Assembly (NCBI GenBank): GCA_904386005.1
Contig: CAJFKR010000006.1
Span: forward strand, 1 to 52,756
Length of the DNA stretch: 52,756 nucleotides
Source of the DNA: Candidatus Flemingiibacterium merdigallinarum
GTDB lineage: Bacteria; Bacillota; Clostridia; Oscillospirales; CAG-272
Reading direction: 5' to 3'
Position 1 is the stretch's first letter; every line of letters begins with the position of its first letter. This document shows positions 43,489 to 51,715 of this stretch, in pieces. Under the pieces are notes generated by a model. It was given only the letters and a program-made list of their open reading frames with translations. It was not told where the DNA came from and made no database searches. The position numbers and the translations under genes are program-made.

Positions 43489-44911
43489 CCGATTATACGA
43501 AAGTATCGAGCATATCGACGACGATATCCTCGAGCGAAGCGAACGCAGATTCAATAAAAAGAAATTGCGAAAGCTTGCCCGCGCAGCTATTGCCGTCGCC
43601 GGCGCGGCAGCAGTCGCGGCAGGGGTATTCACGATAGCGCCGCGCTTTACCGGACTCGCGCTGTACGCGATAGCCGAAGCCGAATATCCCGAGATGGCGC
43701 ATTATCCGAATGAGTGGGCGCCGACCTTTGAATCCGATTACGACGCGTGGAAGGCGTCAAAACAAAAATTCAATTATTACGACGAGGCATATAACGGCAA
43801 ATACGATTCGCTCGACGCTGTGCTCTCGGACAGCGTCGGAACGCTGCTTTCGGGGGCGGGAGACGCCAATGTCGCGGCTTCGCCGGTGAATCTGTATATC
43901 GCGCTCGCAATGCTCGCCGAGATCTCGGACGGCGAGTCAAGACAGCAGATACTTGACTATGTCGGCATTGACGACATAGACACGCTGCGCGAGCTGACAC
44001 GCGAGGTCTGGCAGGGGCATTACAGCAACGACGGCGCGACTACGAGCATATTAGCAAGCTCGATCTGGCTCGACGACGAGGTTTCAGTCGACAAAAACGT
44101 TATGAACACGCTCGCCGAATACTACTACGCGTCGTCCTATCAGGGCGACATGAGCTCGGAGAAATATTCAGGCGCGTACCGCGACTGGCTGAACCGGGAG
44201 ACCGGCGGTCTGCTCAAAAATCAGATTGACGACAAGCAATTCGACGCCGAGTCGCTGCTGGCATTGGCGACGACCGTCTATTATCAGGCGAAGTGGGACA
44301 TTGAATTCGACGCCGCGGACAACACTGACGGTATCTTCCACAGCGCGGTCGGCGACGTTGAGACTGAGTTTATGTTCAGCCGCGACAACAGCAGGTATTT
44401 CTGGGCTGACAAATTCGGCGCGGTCTACAAAGCGCTCGAAAACCGCGGCGGGAATATGTGGTTCATTCTGCCCGACGAGGGTGTGACAATAGACGAGCTG
44501 CTCGCCGACCCGCAGCTCGGAGATTTTATCGCCGCAGGTGACGAATGGGAAAACCAGAAGCAGCTGATGGTAAACCTGTCGCTGCCGAAATTCGATTTGA
44601 CGTCGCGGCTCGATATCAAAGAAAAGCTGCGCGAGCTTGGAATTGAAGCGGTTTTCGACCCGAACAAAGCCGAATTTTCGGCAGTGAAGTCAGATAACGA
44701 AAATCCGTATATTAGGTCGGTCGACCACTCGGTGAGGCTCACAGTCGACGAGGAGGGAGTGAGCGCGGCAGCGTATACCGAGATGATGATGTACGGCGCG
44801 GCAATGCCGCCCGACGAAGAAATCGACTTTACACTCGACCGACCGTTTATATTCGTGCTCGAAAGCTATCTCGGACTTCCGCTGTTTGTCGGCGTGGTGA
44901 ATCAGCCGTAA
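43478..44911 (+). CDS. Membrane-anchored serpin with anti-sigma-like N-terminus
   Basis: A 477-residue protein. Residues 1-30 (YESIEHIDDDILERSE, then a basic stretch) look like the cytoplasmic start of sigma-linked regulators. Residues about 34-54 are a membrane helix (ARAAIAVAGAAAVAAGVFTI). Residues about 105-477 are a full serpin. NVAASPVNLYIALAMLAEIS is an early helix, VDEEGVSAAAYTEMM (423-437) the hinge and start of the reactive loop, and FTLDRPFIFVL (451-461) fits the serpin signature exactly. The short-residue hinge indicates an inhibitory serpin. The overlap with the sigma gene implies coupled translation. A model in which protease trapping outside changes sigma activity inside is inference. 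Confidence 0.92.
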   Translation: MNRNRLYESIEHIDDDILERSERRFNKKKLRKLARAAIAVAGAAAVAAGVFTIAPRFTGLALYAIAEAEYPEMAHYPNEWAPTFESDYDAWKASKQKFNYYDEAYNGKYDSLDAVLSDSVGTLLSGAGDANVAASPVNLYIALAMLAEISDGESRQQILDYVGIDDIDTLRELTREVWQGHYSNDGATTSILASSIWLDDEVSVDKNVMNTLAEYYYASSYQGDMSSEKYSGAYRDWLNRETGGLLKNQIDDKQFDAESLLALATTVYYQAKWDIEFDAADNTDGIFHSAVGDVETEFMFSRDNSRYFWADKFGAVYKALENRGGNMWFILPDEGVTIDELLADPQLGDFIAAGDEWENQKQLMVNLSLPKFDLTSRLDIKEKLRELGIEAVFDPNKAEFSAVKSDNENPYIRSVDHSVRLTVDEEGVSAAAYTEMMMYGAAMPPDEEIDFTLDRPFIFVLESYLGLPLFVGVVNQP

Positions 44912-45106
44912 AAGCGCAATATACAAGCCTCACAATAATTTTGGCAATATCACATATTTCCCGCGAATATTTCGTTATTATCGCGGTTTACGATAATATT
45001 TTCGTAGTCTTGCCGCGCGCGTAATATTTATTTGTGGAAAACACAATACCATAATCTGATTCGCTGTATTATTATTGTTCATATAGTAGTTTTTGTTCAT
45101 AATCAG

Positions 45107-45135
45107 TTGACTTTTGAATCGAAATGGAGTAAAAT
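45107..45135 (+). promoter_or_regulatory. Promoter of the liv transporter operon
   Basis: TTGACT (45107-45112), 17-bp spacer, TAAAAT (45130-45135), 130 bases before livJ. The remaining part of the 353-bp gap (44912-45264) is AT-rich and contains no gene. Confidence 0.75.
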
Positions 45136-45264
45136 ATCTGTATTAGGTTAAAGCATTAACAAACAACAATCAGCTTTTGCCTTTTACGCGCCGGTCTGAT
45201 TACTCAAAACGAAATATCAGTTCACCGCGCATATAAAACCCCATTTGGGAGAAAGGTCATCTTT

Positions 45265-46401
45265 ATGAAAAAGACATTCAGATTATTCACGGTCGCACTG
45301 GTGATTTTTATGTTAGCGACACTCGCGGGCTGCGGCGCCGATTATTCGGACAAGTTCGTCATTGGCGGAATCGGTCCGACCACCGGTACGGCGGCATCCT
45401 ATGGTCAGTCGGTGCGCGACGGCGCACAAATCGCGATTGATGAGATAAACGCCGCGGGCGGCGTAAACGGCGTCGAGCTCGTGCTCCTGTTCGAGGACGA
45501 CGAGGCGCTCGGAGACAAGGCAAAGAGCGCGTATGAAACGCTGATGGACAACGGTATGCAGGTGCTCATCGGCGCGGTAACGTCCGACGCTTCGATCGCG
45601 ATAAACAGCCTGACCGCGGCTGACGGCATTTTGCAGATAACCCCGTCGGCTTCAGCTATCGAAGCCGCTGCCAACCCGAACACCTTCCGCGTCTGCTTCA
45701 CCGACCCGCTCCAGGGCGTGAGCATGGCAAACTACGCGTACAACACGCTCGGTTACCGCAAGGCGGCGGTAATACACAACTACGACGACAACTACAGCAC
45801 CGGTATGTATGAAGCCTTCATTGAGGAGTTCCAGCGTCTCGGCGGCACAATCTCTGAGGATGTGTCGTTCGCTAAGGACGCGACCGACTTCAACGCGCAG
45901 ATCACAAAAATAGCCGCGTCTGACGCCGAGTTCCTGTTCATGCCGATTTACGCCGAGAAGGCGGCGCAGATTGTCATCACCGCGAACGAAAAGGGCGTGG
46001 ATATCCCGCTGCTCGGCGGCGACGGTCTTGACGGTATACTCAACTACCTGACCGGCGACAACGCCAAACTCGTCGAGGGGCTGATCTTCCTGACTCCATT
46101 TATCTCGACTGACACAGATCCGGCTATCCAGTCGTTTACACAGAAGTATACCGAGAAATACGGCAAGGCGCCTGACCAGTTCGCGGCTGACGGCTACGAC
46201 GCGGTATATCTTGTAAAGCTCGCGCTCGAGCAGGCGGGAATAACCTCGCCCGACGCGGTTGACAACGCCGCGCTTGTCGCAGCTATGACGCAGATCGAGC
46301 TTGACGGTCTGACCGGTCACATGACCTTTGACGAAAACGGCGAGCCTATGAAGGACGCCAAGGTCGCGAAGATCATCGACGGTGTATACGTAGCACAGTA
46401 A
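45265..46401 (+). CDS. livJ: Branched-chain amino acid ABC transporter, substrate-binding lipoprotein
   Basis: A 378-residue lipoprotein with signal peptide ending LATLAGC (Cys23). The body is a type I periplasmic-binding fold (Peripla_BP_6): IGGIGPTTGTAASYGQSVRD, GAQIAIDEINAAGGVNG, ITPSASAIEAAANPNTFRVC and NYDDNYSTGMYEAF. It would capture Leu/Ile/Val or a related amino acid outside the cell. It is the first gene of livJHMGF. GGGAGAAAGGTC lies upstream of the ATG. Confidence 0.94.
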   Translation: MKKTFRLFTVALVIFMLATLAGCGADYSDKFVIGGIGPTTGTAASYGQSVRDGAQIAIDEINAAGGVNGVELVLLFEDDEALGDKAKSAYETLMDNGMQVLIGAVTSDASIAINSLTAADGILQITPSASAIEAAANPNTFRVCFTDPLQGVSMANYAYNTLGYRKAAVIHNYDDNYSTGMYEAFIEEFQRLGGTISEDVSFAKDATDFNAQITKIAASDAEFLFMPIYAEKAAQIVITANEKGVDIPLLGGDGLDGILNYLTGDNAKLVEGLIFLTPFISTDTDPAIQSFTQKYTEKYGKAPDQFAADGYDAVYLVKLALEQAGITSPDAVDNAALVAAMTQIELDGLTGHMTFDENGEPMKDAKVAKIIDGVYVAQ

Positions 46402-46417
46402 ATACAAAACCGACTGT

Positions 46418-46441
46418 CTCCGGCGGATTTTTCCGCCGGAG
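46418..46441 (+). terminator. Intercistronic hairpin between livJ and livH
   Basis: CTCCGGCGG pairs with CCGCCGGAG around TATTTTT-like loop bases, then GAGGTCTGCTATTTTT. Such a partial terminator or 3' stabiliser would let the binding protein be made in excess over the membrane parts. Confidence 0.7.
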
Positions 46442-46502
46442 AGGTCTGCTATTTTTGACAGTTTGATTTTATCACCTTACACCCACGAAAGGAAAAATCG
46501 AT

Positions 46503-47390
46503 ATGCAGATGCTGATATCTACAATAATAGACGGATTGAACCTCGGCAGCGTATACGCCCTTGTCGCGCTCGGCTACTCGATGGTATACGGAATCGCCAA
46601 AATGCTGAACTTCGCGCACGGCGACGTAATTATGGTCGGAATTTACTCGATATTTGTCTGCCTGAACGCGAATGTGCTGCCCGTGCCGGTGACAATGCTC
46701 ATATGTGTCGCGGTCTGCGCTCTGCTCGGATTTGTCGTCGAGAAGCTGGCATACAAGCCGCTGCGCTCGTCGTCGTCGCTGTCGGTGCTGATTACCGCGA
46801 TAGGCGTGTCCTATCTGTTGCAGAATGTCGCTCTGCTCATATTCAAATCCGACCGCAAATTCCTGCAAAGCTTCATTGAGCTTGGCAGTCTTAAGCTCGG
46901 TGAGATCGAGATACCGCTGATTTCGTTTGTCATTTGGGGAACTACGCTCATAATAATGTTCGCGCTCGACGTCTTTATCAAAAAGACCTCGATGGGACGC
47001 GCGATGCTCGCGGTCTCGGAGGACAAGGGCGCGGCTCAGCTCATGGGCGTCAATGTCAACCGCACAATCTCGCTCACATTTATCATAGGCTCGGCGCTCG
47101 CCGGCGTCGCCGCGATACTCTACGCGGCGAAATACCAGAACGTCGACCCCTACACCGGCTCGGTGTTCGGAATCAAGGCCTTTGCCGCCGCGGTATTCGG
47201 CGGTATCGGCAGCATCCCCGGCGCGATGATCGGCGGCTTCACGCTCGGACTTATCGAAGCGCTGACTATCGGCTTTTTGCCCGACTCGCTCGCCGCGGCG
47301 TCGGACGGCGTCGCGTACGCGCTGCTCATAATCATGCTCATACTGAAGCCCTCCGGTTTGCTCGGTAAAAAGCGGGTAGAAAAGGTATGA
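46503..47390 (+). CDS. livH: Branched-chain amino acid ABC transporter, permease LivH
   Basis: A 295-residue membrane permease with about eight segments. Typical sequences are IIDGLNLGSVYALVALGYSM, MLNFAHGDVIMVG, MGRAMLAVSEDKGAAQLMG and AAVFGGIGSIPGAMIGG. It pairs with LivM to form the channel. CGAAAGGAAAAATCG lies upstream. Confidence 0.95.
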   Translation: MQMLISTIIDGLNLGSVYALVALGYSMVYGIAKMLNFAHGDVIMVGIYSIFVCLNANVLPVPVTMLICVAVCALLGFVVEKLAYKPLRSSSSLSVLITAIGVSYLLQNVALLIFKSDRKFLQSFIELGSLKLGEIEIPLISFVIWGTTLIIMFALDVFIKKTSMGRAMLAVSEDKGAAQLMGVNVNRTISLTFIIGSALAGVAAILYAAKYQNVDPYTGSVFGIKAFAAAVFGGIGSIPGAMIGGFTLGLIEALTIGFLPDSLAAASDGVAYALLIIMLILKPSGLLGKKRVEKV

Positions 47391-47406
47391 CAACGGGGGA
47401 CAGAAT

Positions 47407-48387
47407 ATGAACTACAAAAATACATATGTTCGAAAGATTATAGGCGGTGTCCTCTGCTTTGTAGCGATATGGGCCGTCGTATCGCTGCTGATTGTGACCG
47501 GTATACTGCCGCGCAGCGTGCAGTCTCTGACTGTCAAAATCTGCTATTACATAATCCTCGCATTATCACTCGACCTGATTGTCGGTTACCTTGGCGACCT
47601 GTCTCTCGGTCACGCCGCGTTCTACGCGGTCGGCGCGTATTCGGGCTGCGCGTTCGCGGTCTACACCAATCTGCCGCTTTTGCCGAAATTCATTCTCGCA
47701 CTGATTATAGGCGGACTGTGCGCCGCGCTCGTCGGTTACCTGATCAGCAGCGCGATAATCAAGCTGCGCGGAGACTACCTTGCGATAGTCACGCTCGCGT
47801 TCGGTGAATTCATTCGGTCGTTTGTCAAGATAATCCCCGGTCTCGGCGGAACAAAAGGACTAATCGGCATTCCGTCGTTCGAGAGCCGGTTCGGCAGCTT
47901 CACCGCCGCGTATATCGTCGTCGGGCTGGTGGTATTGTGCATTTTTAATTTCACCCATTCGCGCCACGGTCGGATGATCACCGCGATTCGCGACAACGCG
48001 ATTGCCGCTGAATCGGTCGGGATAAACATAAAGCAGACAAAAATCCTCGTATTCGCGCTGTCGTCGTTCATGGCGGGCATGGCGGGCGTGCTGTTCGGTT
48101 TTTATAAAACGACGTTGAGCCCGTCTGACTTTACCTACAATCTTTCGATTGAAGTTCTGGTCATGGTAGTGCTCGGCGGAATGGGCAGTATACGCGGTTC
48201 AATAATCGCGTCGGTCATTATTGTCGCGCTGCCCGAATTCCTGCGCGGAGCGGACAACTACCGTATGTTGATTTACGCTATCGCGTTGATTGCGATGATG
48301 ATGCTAAACGCTTCGCCGCGCTTTATCGCACTGAAGCGCAAGGTGTCCGAATCGTTTAGTCAGCTGCGCGCCCGCTTAAAACGCTGA
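47407..48387 (+). CDS. livM: Branched-chain amino acid ABC transporter, permease LivM
   Basis: A 326-residue permease. Typical sequences are LSLDLIVGYLGDLSLGHAAF, YLAIVTLAFGEFIRSFVKII, GLIGIPSF, GRMITAIRDNAIAAESVGIN and VLGGMGSIRGS. It follows livH by 16 bases. Confidence 0.95.
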   Translation: MNYKNTYVRKIIGGVLCFVAIWAVVSLLIVTGILPRSVQSLTVKICYYIILALSLDLIVGYLGDLSLGHAAFYAVGAYSGCAFAVYTNLPLLPKFILALIIGGLCAALVGYLISSAIIKLRGDYLAIVTLAFGEFIRSFVKIIPGLGGTKGLIGIPSFESRFGSFTAAYIVVGLVVLCIFNFTHSRHGRMITAIRDNAIAAESVGINIKQTKILVFALSSFMAGMAGVLFGFYKTTLSPSDFTYNLSIEVLVMVVLGGMGSIRGSIIASVIIVALPEFLRGADNYRMLIYAIALIAMMMLNASPRFIALKRKVSESFSQLRARLKR

Positions 48388-48405
48388 ACCGAGGAGGGGG
48401 TTATA

Positions 48406-49167
48406 ATGAGTATGTTAAAAGCCGAGAATCTCGGAATCACGTTCGGCGGACTTCACGCAGTCGAGGGGCTGAACCTCGAAATTGAAAAGAACGAGCTGTA
48501 CGGACTGATCGGTCCGAACGGAGCGGGGAAAACGACCGTGTTCAATATGCTCACCGGCGTATATAAACCGACGACCGGCAAATTTTATCTTGACGGCGAG
48601 GACTTGACCGGTCGCAGCTCGATTGAGATAAACCGCAAGGGAATAGCCCGCACATTCCAGAATATACGCCTGTTTGGCGAGATGACAGTCGCCGACAACG
48701 TCAAGGTCGGGCTTACAAATCAAGTCAGATATTCGATGCTCGACTCAATGCTGCGTTTGCCCAAATATTTCGATGGAGAGAAGGCGGCGGCGCAGCGCTC
48801 GGACGAGCTGCTCGCGGTGTTCGACCTGTACGACGACCGCGACACGCTCGCGTCGAATCTGCCGTACGGCAAGCAGCGCAAGCTCGAGATTGCCCGCGCG
48901 CTCGCTACCAGTCCGAAGCTGCTGCTGCTCGACGAGCCGGCAGCCGGCATGAATCCGAACGAGACTGCCGAGCTTATGAAAACGATACGCTTTGTACGCG
49001 AAAAATTCGACATGACGATACTCCTTATCGAGCATGATATGAAGCTGGTCATGGGCATCTGCGAGCGCGTGACCGTACTGAATTTCGGCACCGAGCTCGC
49101 GAGCGGTGAAACCTCCGCGGCGCTCAATGACCCGCAGGTAATCAAAGCCTACCTCGGCGAGGACTGA
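48406..49167 (+). CDS. livG: Branched-chain amino acid ABC transporter, ATP-binding protein LivG
   Basis: A 253-residue ATPase. Walker A is GPNGAGKTT (about 37-45), the LivG insert RSSIEINRKGIARTFQNIRL follows, the signature region is NLPYGKQRKLEIARAL and Walker B LLLLDEPAAGMNP. GAGGAGGGGG lies just before the ATG, and the livM gap is 18 bases. Confidence 0.95.
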   Translation: MSMLKAENLGITFGGLHAVEGLNLEIEKNELYGLIGPNGAGKTTVFNMLTGVYKPTTGKFYLDGEDLTGRSSIEINRKGIARTFQNIRLFGEMTVADNVKVGLTNQVRYSMLDSMLRLPKYFDGEKAAAQRSDELLAVFDLYDDRDTLASNLPYGKQRKLEIARALATSPKLLLLDEPAAGMNPNETAELMKTIRFVREKFDMTILLIEHDMKLVMGICERVTVLNFGTELASGETSAALNDPQVIKAYLGED

Positions 49168-49198
49168 CGATTTTCCGCGATGAAAGGATATTTGTCGA

Positions 49199-49912
49199 AT
49201 GAATGAAATGCTTAAAATAACCGACCTTCATGTCAACTACGGAATGATTCAAGCGATAAAGGGAGTCAGCTTCCATGTAGACGAGGGCGAAATAATCGCG
49301 CTCATCGGCGCGAACGGCGCGGGCAAGACTACGATACTGCACACTATAACCGGACTTGTCGGGGCGGCATCGGGCAAAATTGAATACAAGGGCAATGATT
49401 TGACGAAGGTGCCGGCGCATAAAATCGTGTCAATGGGCATGAGCCATGTTCCCGAAGGCCGGCGGATTTTTCAGGAGCTGAGCGTATACGACAATCTCCT
49501 GCTCGGAGCGTTTACGCGCAGGCAGAAGTCAGAAATATCCGAGTCGATCGAGCGGATATACAAGCACTTCCCGCGGCTCGAGGAGCGCAAGAATCAGATA
49601 GCCGGCACGCTTTCGGGCGGCGAGCAGCAGATGCTCGCGATCGGTCGCGCGCTGATGGCAAGACCGAGCATTATTCTTATGGACGAGCCGTCGATGGGGC
49701 TGTCGCCGCTGTATGTAAGCGAGATTTTCGCGATAATACAGGAGATAAACAAGGACGGTACGACCGTACTGCTCGTCGAGCAGAACGCGAAGAAGGCGCT
49801 GTCGATATCCAACCGCGCTTATGTGCTTGAAACCGGAAACATTGTACTCGAGGGCGACGCGAAGGAGCTGATGCAGAACGATCAGGTAAAGCGCGCGTAT
49901 CTCGGCGAGTAA
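49199..49912 (+). CDS. livF: Branched-chain amino acid ABC transporter, ATP-binding protein LivF
   Basis: A 237-residue ATPase. Walker A is GANGAGKTT (about 40-48), then MGMSHVPEGRRIFQELSVYD typical of LivF, signature LSGGEQQMLAIGRALM, Walker B ILMDEPSMGLSP and VEQNAKKALSIS near the end. It completes the transporter. GAAAGGA lies upstream. Confidence 0.95.
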   Translation: MNEMLKITDLHVNYGMIQAIKGVSFHVDEGEIIALIGANGAGKTTILHTITGLVGAASGKIEYKGNDLTKVPAHKIVSMGMSHVPEGRRIFQELSVYDNLLLGAFTRRQKSEISESIERIYKHFPRLEERKNQIAGTLSGGEQQMLAIGRALMARPSIILMDEPSMGLSPLYVSEIFAIIQEINKDGTTVLLVEQNAKKALSISNRAYVLETGNIVLEGDAKELMQNDQVKRAYLGE

Positions 49913-49953
49913 TTATATAATTAACCCGCACCACTGCGAAAGGAATGATATTA

Positions 49954-50664
49954 ATGAAGCTTTTGACTATCGGCAACAGCTTTGCCGACAACTCAACCAG
50001 ATACATAAAGGAGATATTCGCCGACCGCGGCGTCGATTTGTATGTGTCGCGCGCGAACATCGGCGGCTGCTCGCTCGAACGGCACTGGAACGGCGCGGCG
50101 AACAAGATTCCCGACTACCCGAACGGCAAGACGCTCGACGAGATGATCGAAGCCGACGTCTGGGACTATGTGACAATCCAGCAGGCGAGCCATTTTTCGT
50201 GGATGGTCGGTACATATTATCCATATGCTGACAATTTGATTGCGTATATCAAGGAGAAAGCTCCGACTGCGGAAATTCTGATACAGGAGACCTGGGCTTA
50301 CCGCGCTGACAACGAGCGGCTGTGCAATGAATACAAAATCTCGCAGTCGCAGATGTTCAATCTGTTGAAAGAGAACTACATAGACCTCGCGCTGAAGTAC
50401 GGCTTCCGCATTCTTCCGGTCGGCGAGGCGTTCCGCATTATGCAGCTTGAGACCGGAGACAAGACCGGAGAGCTTACGCGCAATCCCGACGGTCCGTCGC
50501 ACGCGAACACGCTCGGCGAGTATATCGGCGGTATGGTCTGGTATTCGGTCATGACCGGCGGCTCGGTCGACGGTATCGCGTATGCGCCCGACGGCGTCAA
50601 CCGCGATTATGTTCCGGCGGCAAAGAAGGCGGTCAAAGCCGCGGTCGCGATGTACAATAAATAA
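49954..50664 (+). CDS. DUF4886 SGNH-like protein
   Basis: A 236-residue protein of the DUF4886 family, which resembles SGNH hydrolases. It starts LLTIGNSFADNSTRYIKEIF (Ser in GNSF as possible nucleophile) and contains YVTIQQASHFSWM, EILIQETWAYR and a possible catalytic DGPSHANTLGEYIGGMVW (Asp and His) near 180. No signal peptide is visible. I chose the ATG at 49954, nine bases after GAAAGGA; an ATG at 49945 is too close. Activity on acyl esters is only inferred. It lies 41 bases after livF and before a terminator, so it may be cotranscribed with liv. Confidence 0.82.
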   Translation: MKLLTIGNSFADNSTRYIKEIFADRGVDLYVSRANIGGCSLERHWNGAANKIPDYPNGKTLDEMIEADVWDYVTIQQASHFSWMVGTYYPYADNLIAYIKEKAPTAEILIQETWAYRADNERLCNEYKISQSQMFNLLKENYIDLALKYGFRILPVGEAFRIMQLETGDKTGELTRNPDGPSHANTLGEYIGGMVWYSVMTGGSVDGIAYAPDGVNRDYVPAAKKAVKAAVAMYNK

Positions 50665-50756
50665 GCGCGGCTATATTTGTAATTCATGGCGGTACGGCTT
50701 GCGGTTGTAATATCGAATTTACGACCGACAACGCAGTAACAACGATTATATAAAAT

Positions 50757-50785
50757 AACCGGCTGATGAGCTTCATCAGCCGGTT
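50757..50785 (+). terminator. Probable terminator after the liv/DUF4886 unit
   Basis: A 13-bp perfect stem (AACCGGCTGATGA with its complement, 3-base loop). The tail AGTCTGTTT is only modestly T-rich, and the stem is also placed to act on the opposite strand. Bases 50665-50756 and 50786-50875 show no gene. Confidence 0.6.
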
Positions 50786-50875
50786 AGTCTGTTTAAGCAG
50801 CTTGTTTAAGCGTGTTTATTTGCTTTGCGCGGCTATTGTTTGTCACCGATTCTGACCGTGTTTAGCTTTTGCCAC

Positions 50876-51700
50876 CTATATCGCAAGTCCGCAGGAAGCG
50901 AACAGACTCCTCGCATTTCCTGCGAATATCGCTTCTTTTTCGATGTCGCTGATCAGCGGGTCGAGCAGTACGCCGCCAACATACATCGCCGGATTGCAGG
51001 TCGGATAGTCCGAACCGAATATCAGCTTTTCGACTCCCAGCTCATCTATCGCGGCGCGCAGCATACCATGACGGAAAATTCCATATCCGGACAGGTCGAG
51101 CCAGCAGTTCTCGCGACCTTTCATGCGCTTGATGTGCCGTGTGACCTCGCCGTATTCGCCCGGATGAGCGAACACGATTTTCGTGCGCGGGTGATTTGCG
51201 AGCATTTTGTCCATATTGTCCTCGCCCATTGAGTGAATGCTCACAATCATATCCTTGTCCGCCGCGAGCTCGAGCAGCTCGCCGAAGCCGTCGCACGAGT
51301 AGTCGTTCCAGCCGTGCATATACGGCACGAGCTCGCCGATCAGCCGCACGCCGAGCGAATAGGCTCGCTCGACCTCCTCGCAGGACTCACGGATATAGTC
51401 GGGATGCACCATGATTCCCGGGATATAGAAATCGCCGAGCGATTCGCGCAGCTTGAGCGCGCCGTCGTTGCAGGCCTTGACCGCGTCCCACTGTGTCGGC
51501 TCGGGATTCGATTCGGATTTCAGGTTGCTGACTCTTACAATGTTCGAGCCGCAGATTTTAGTGATTCCGACTGCTTTCAGGTCGCGGATGATATTCTCGG
51601 TCGACATATCGCAGTGCGGCTTGTGTGCGCAGATGTTGTCGTAGTCGCCGAGGAATGGGTGGGTGTGGAAATCGATGATTTCGTAGTCCTTATTATGCAT
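50876..51700 (-). CDS. Amidohydrolase family protein (TIM-barrel, Amidohydro_2 type)
   Basis: A 274-residue metal-dependent hydrolase or decarboxylase. The N-terminal metal motif is IDFHTHPF (His12 and His14). Further family elements are IPGIMVHPDYI, KIVFAHPGEYGEVTRHIKRM and GSDYPTCNP with the catalytic Asp near 237. Substrate unknown. It starts 15 bases after the end of the topoisomerase gene, with CCGGAGGCAGCT upstream of the ATG, so it is likely cotranscribed with it. Confidence 0.88.
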   Translation of the reverse strand: MHNKDYEIIDFHTHPFLGDYDNICAHKPHCDMSTENIIRDLKAVGITKICGSNIVRVSNLKSESNPEPTQWDAVKACNDGALKLRESLGDFYIPGIMVHPDYIRESCEEVERAYSLGVRLIGELVPYMHGWNDYSCDGFGELLELAADKDMIVSIHSMGEDNMDKMLANHPRTKIVFAHPGEYGEVTRHIKRMKGRENCWLDLSGYGIFRHGMLRAAIDELGVEKLIFGSDYPTCNPAMYVGGVLLDPLISDIEKEAIFAGNARSLFASCGLAI

Positions 51701-51715
51701 AGCTGCCTCCGGTTG

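Noticed and set aside
46449-47393. Minus-strand frame of 314 codons opposite livH
   Set aside because: Extremely rich in Arg, Asp, His and Tyr, typical of an antisense read of a membrane protein gene.
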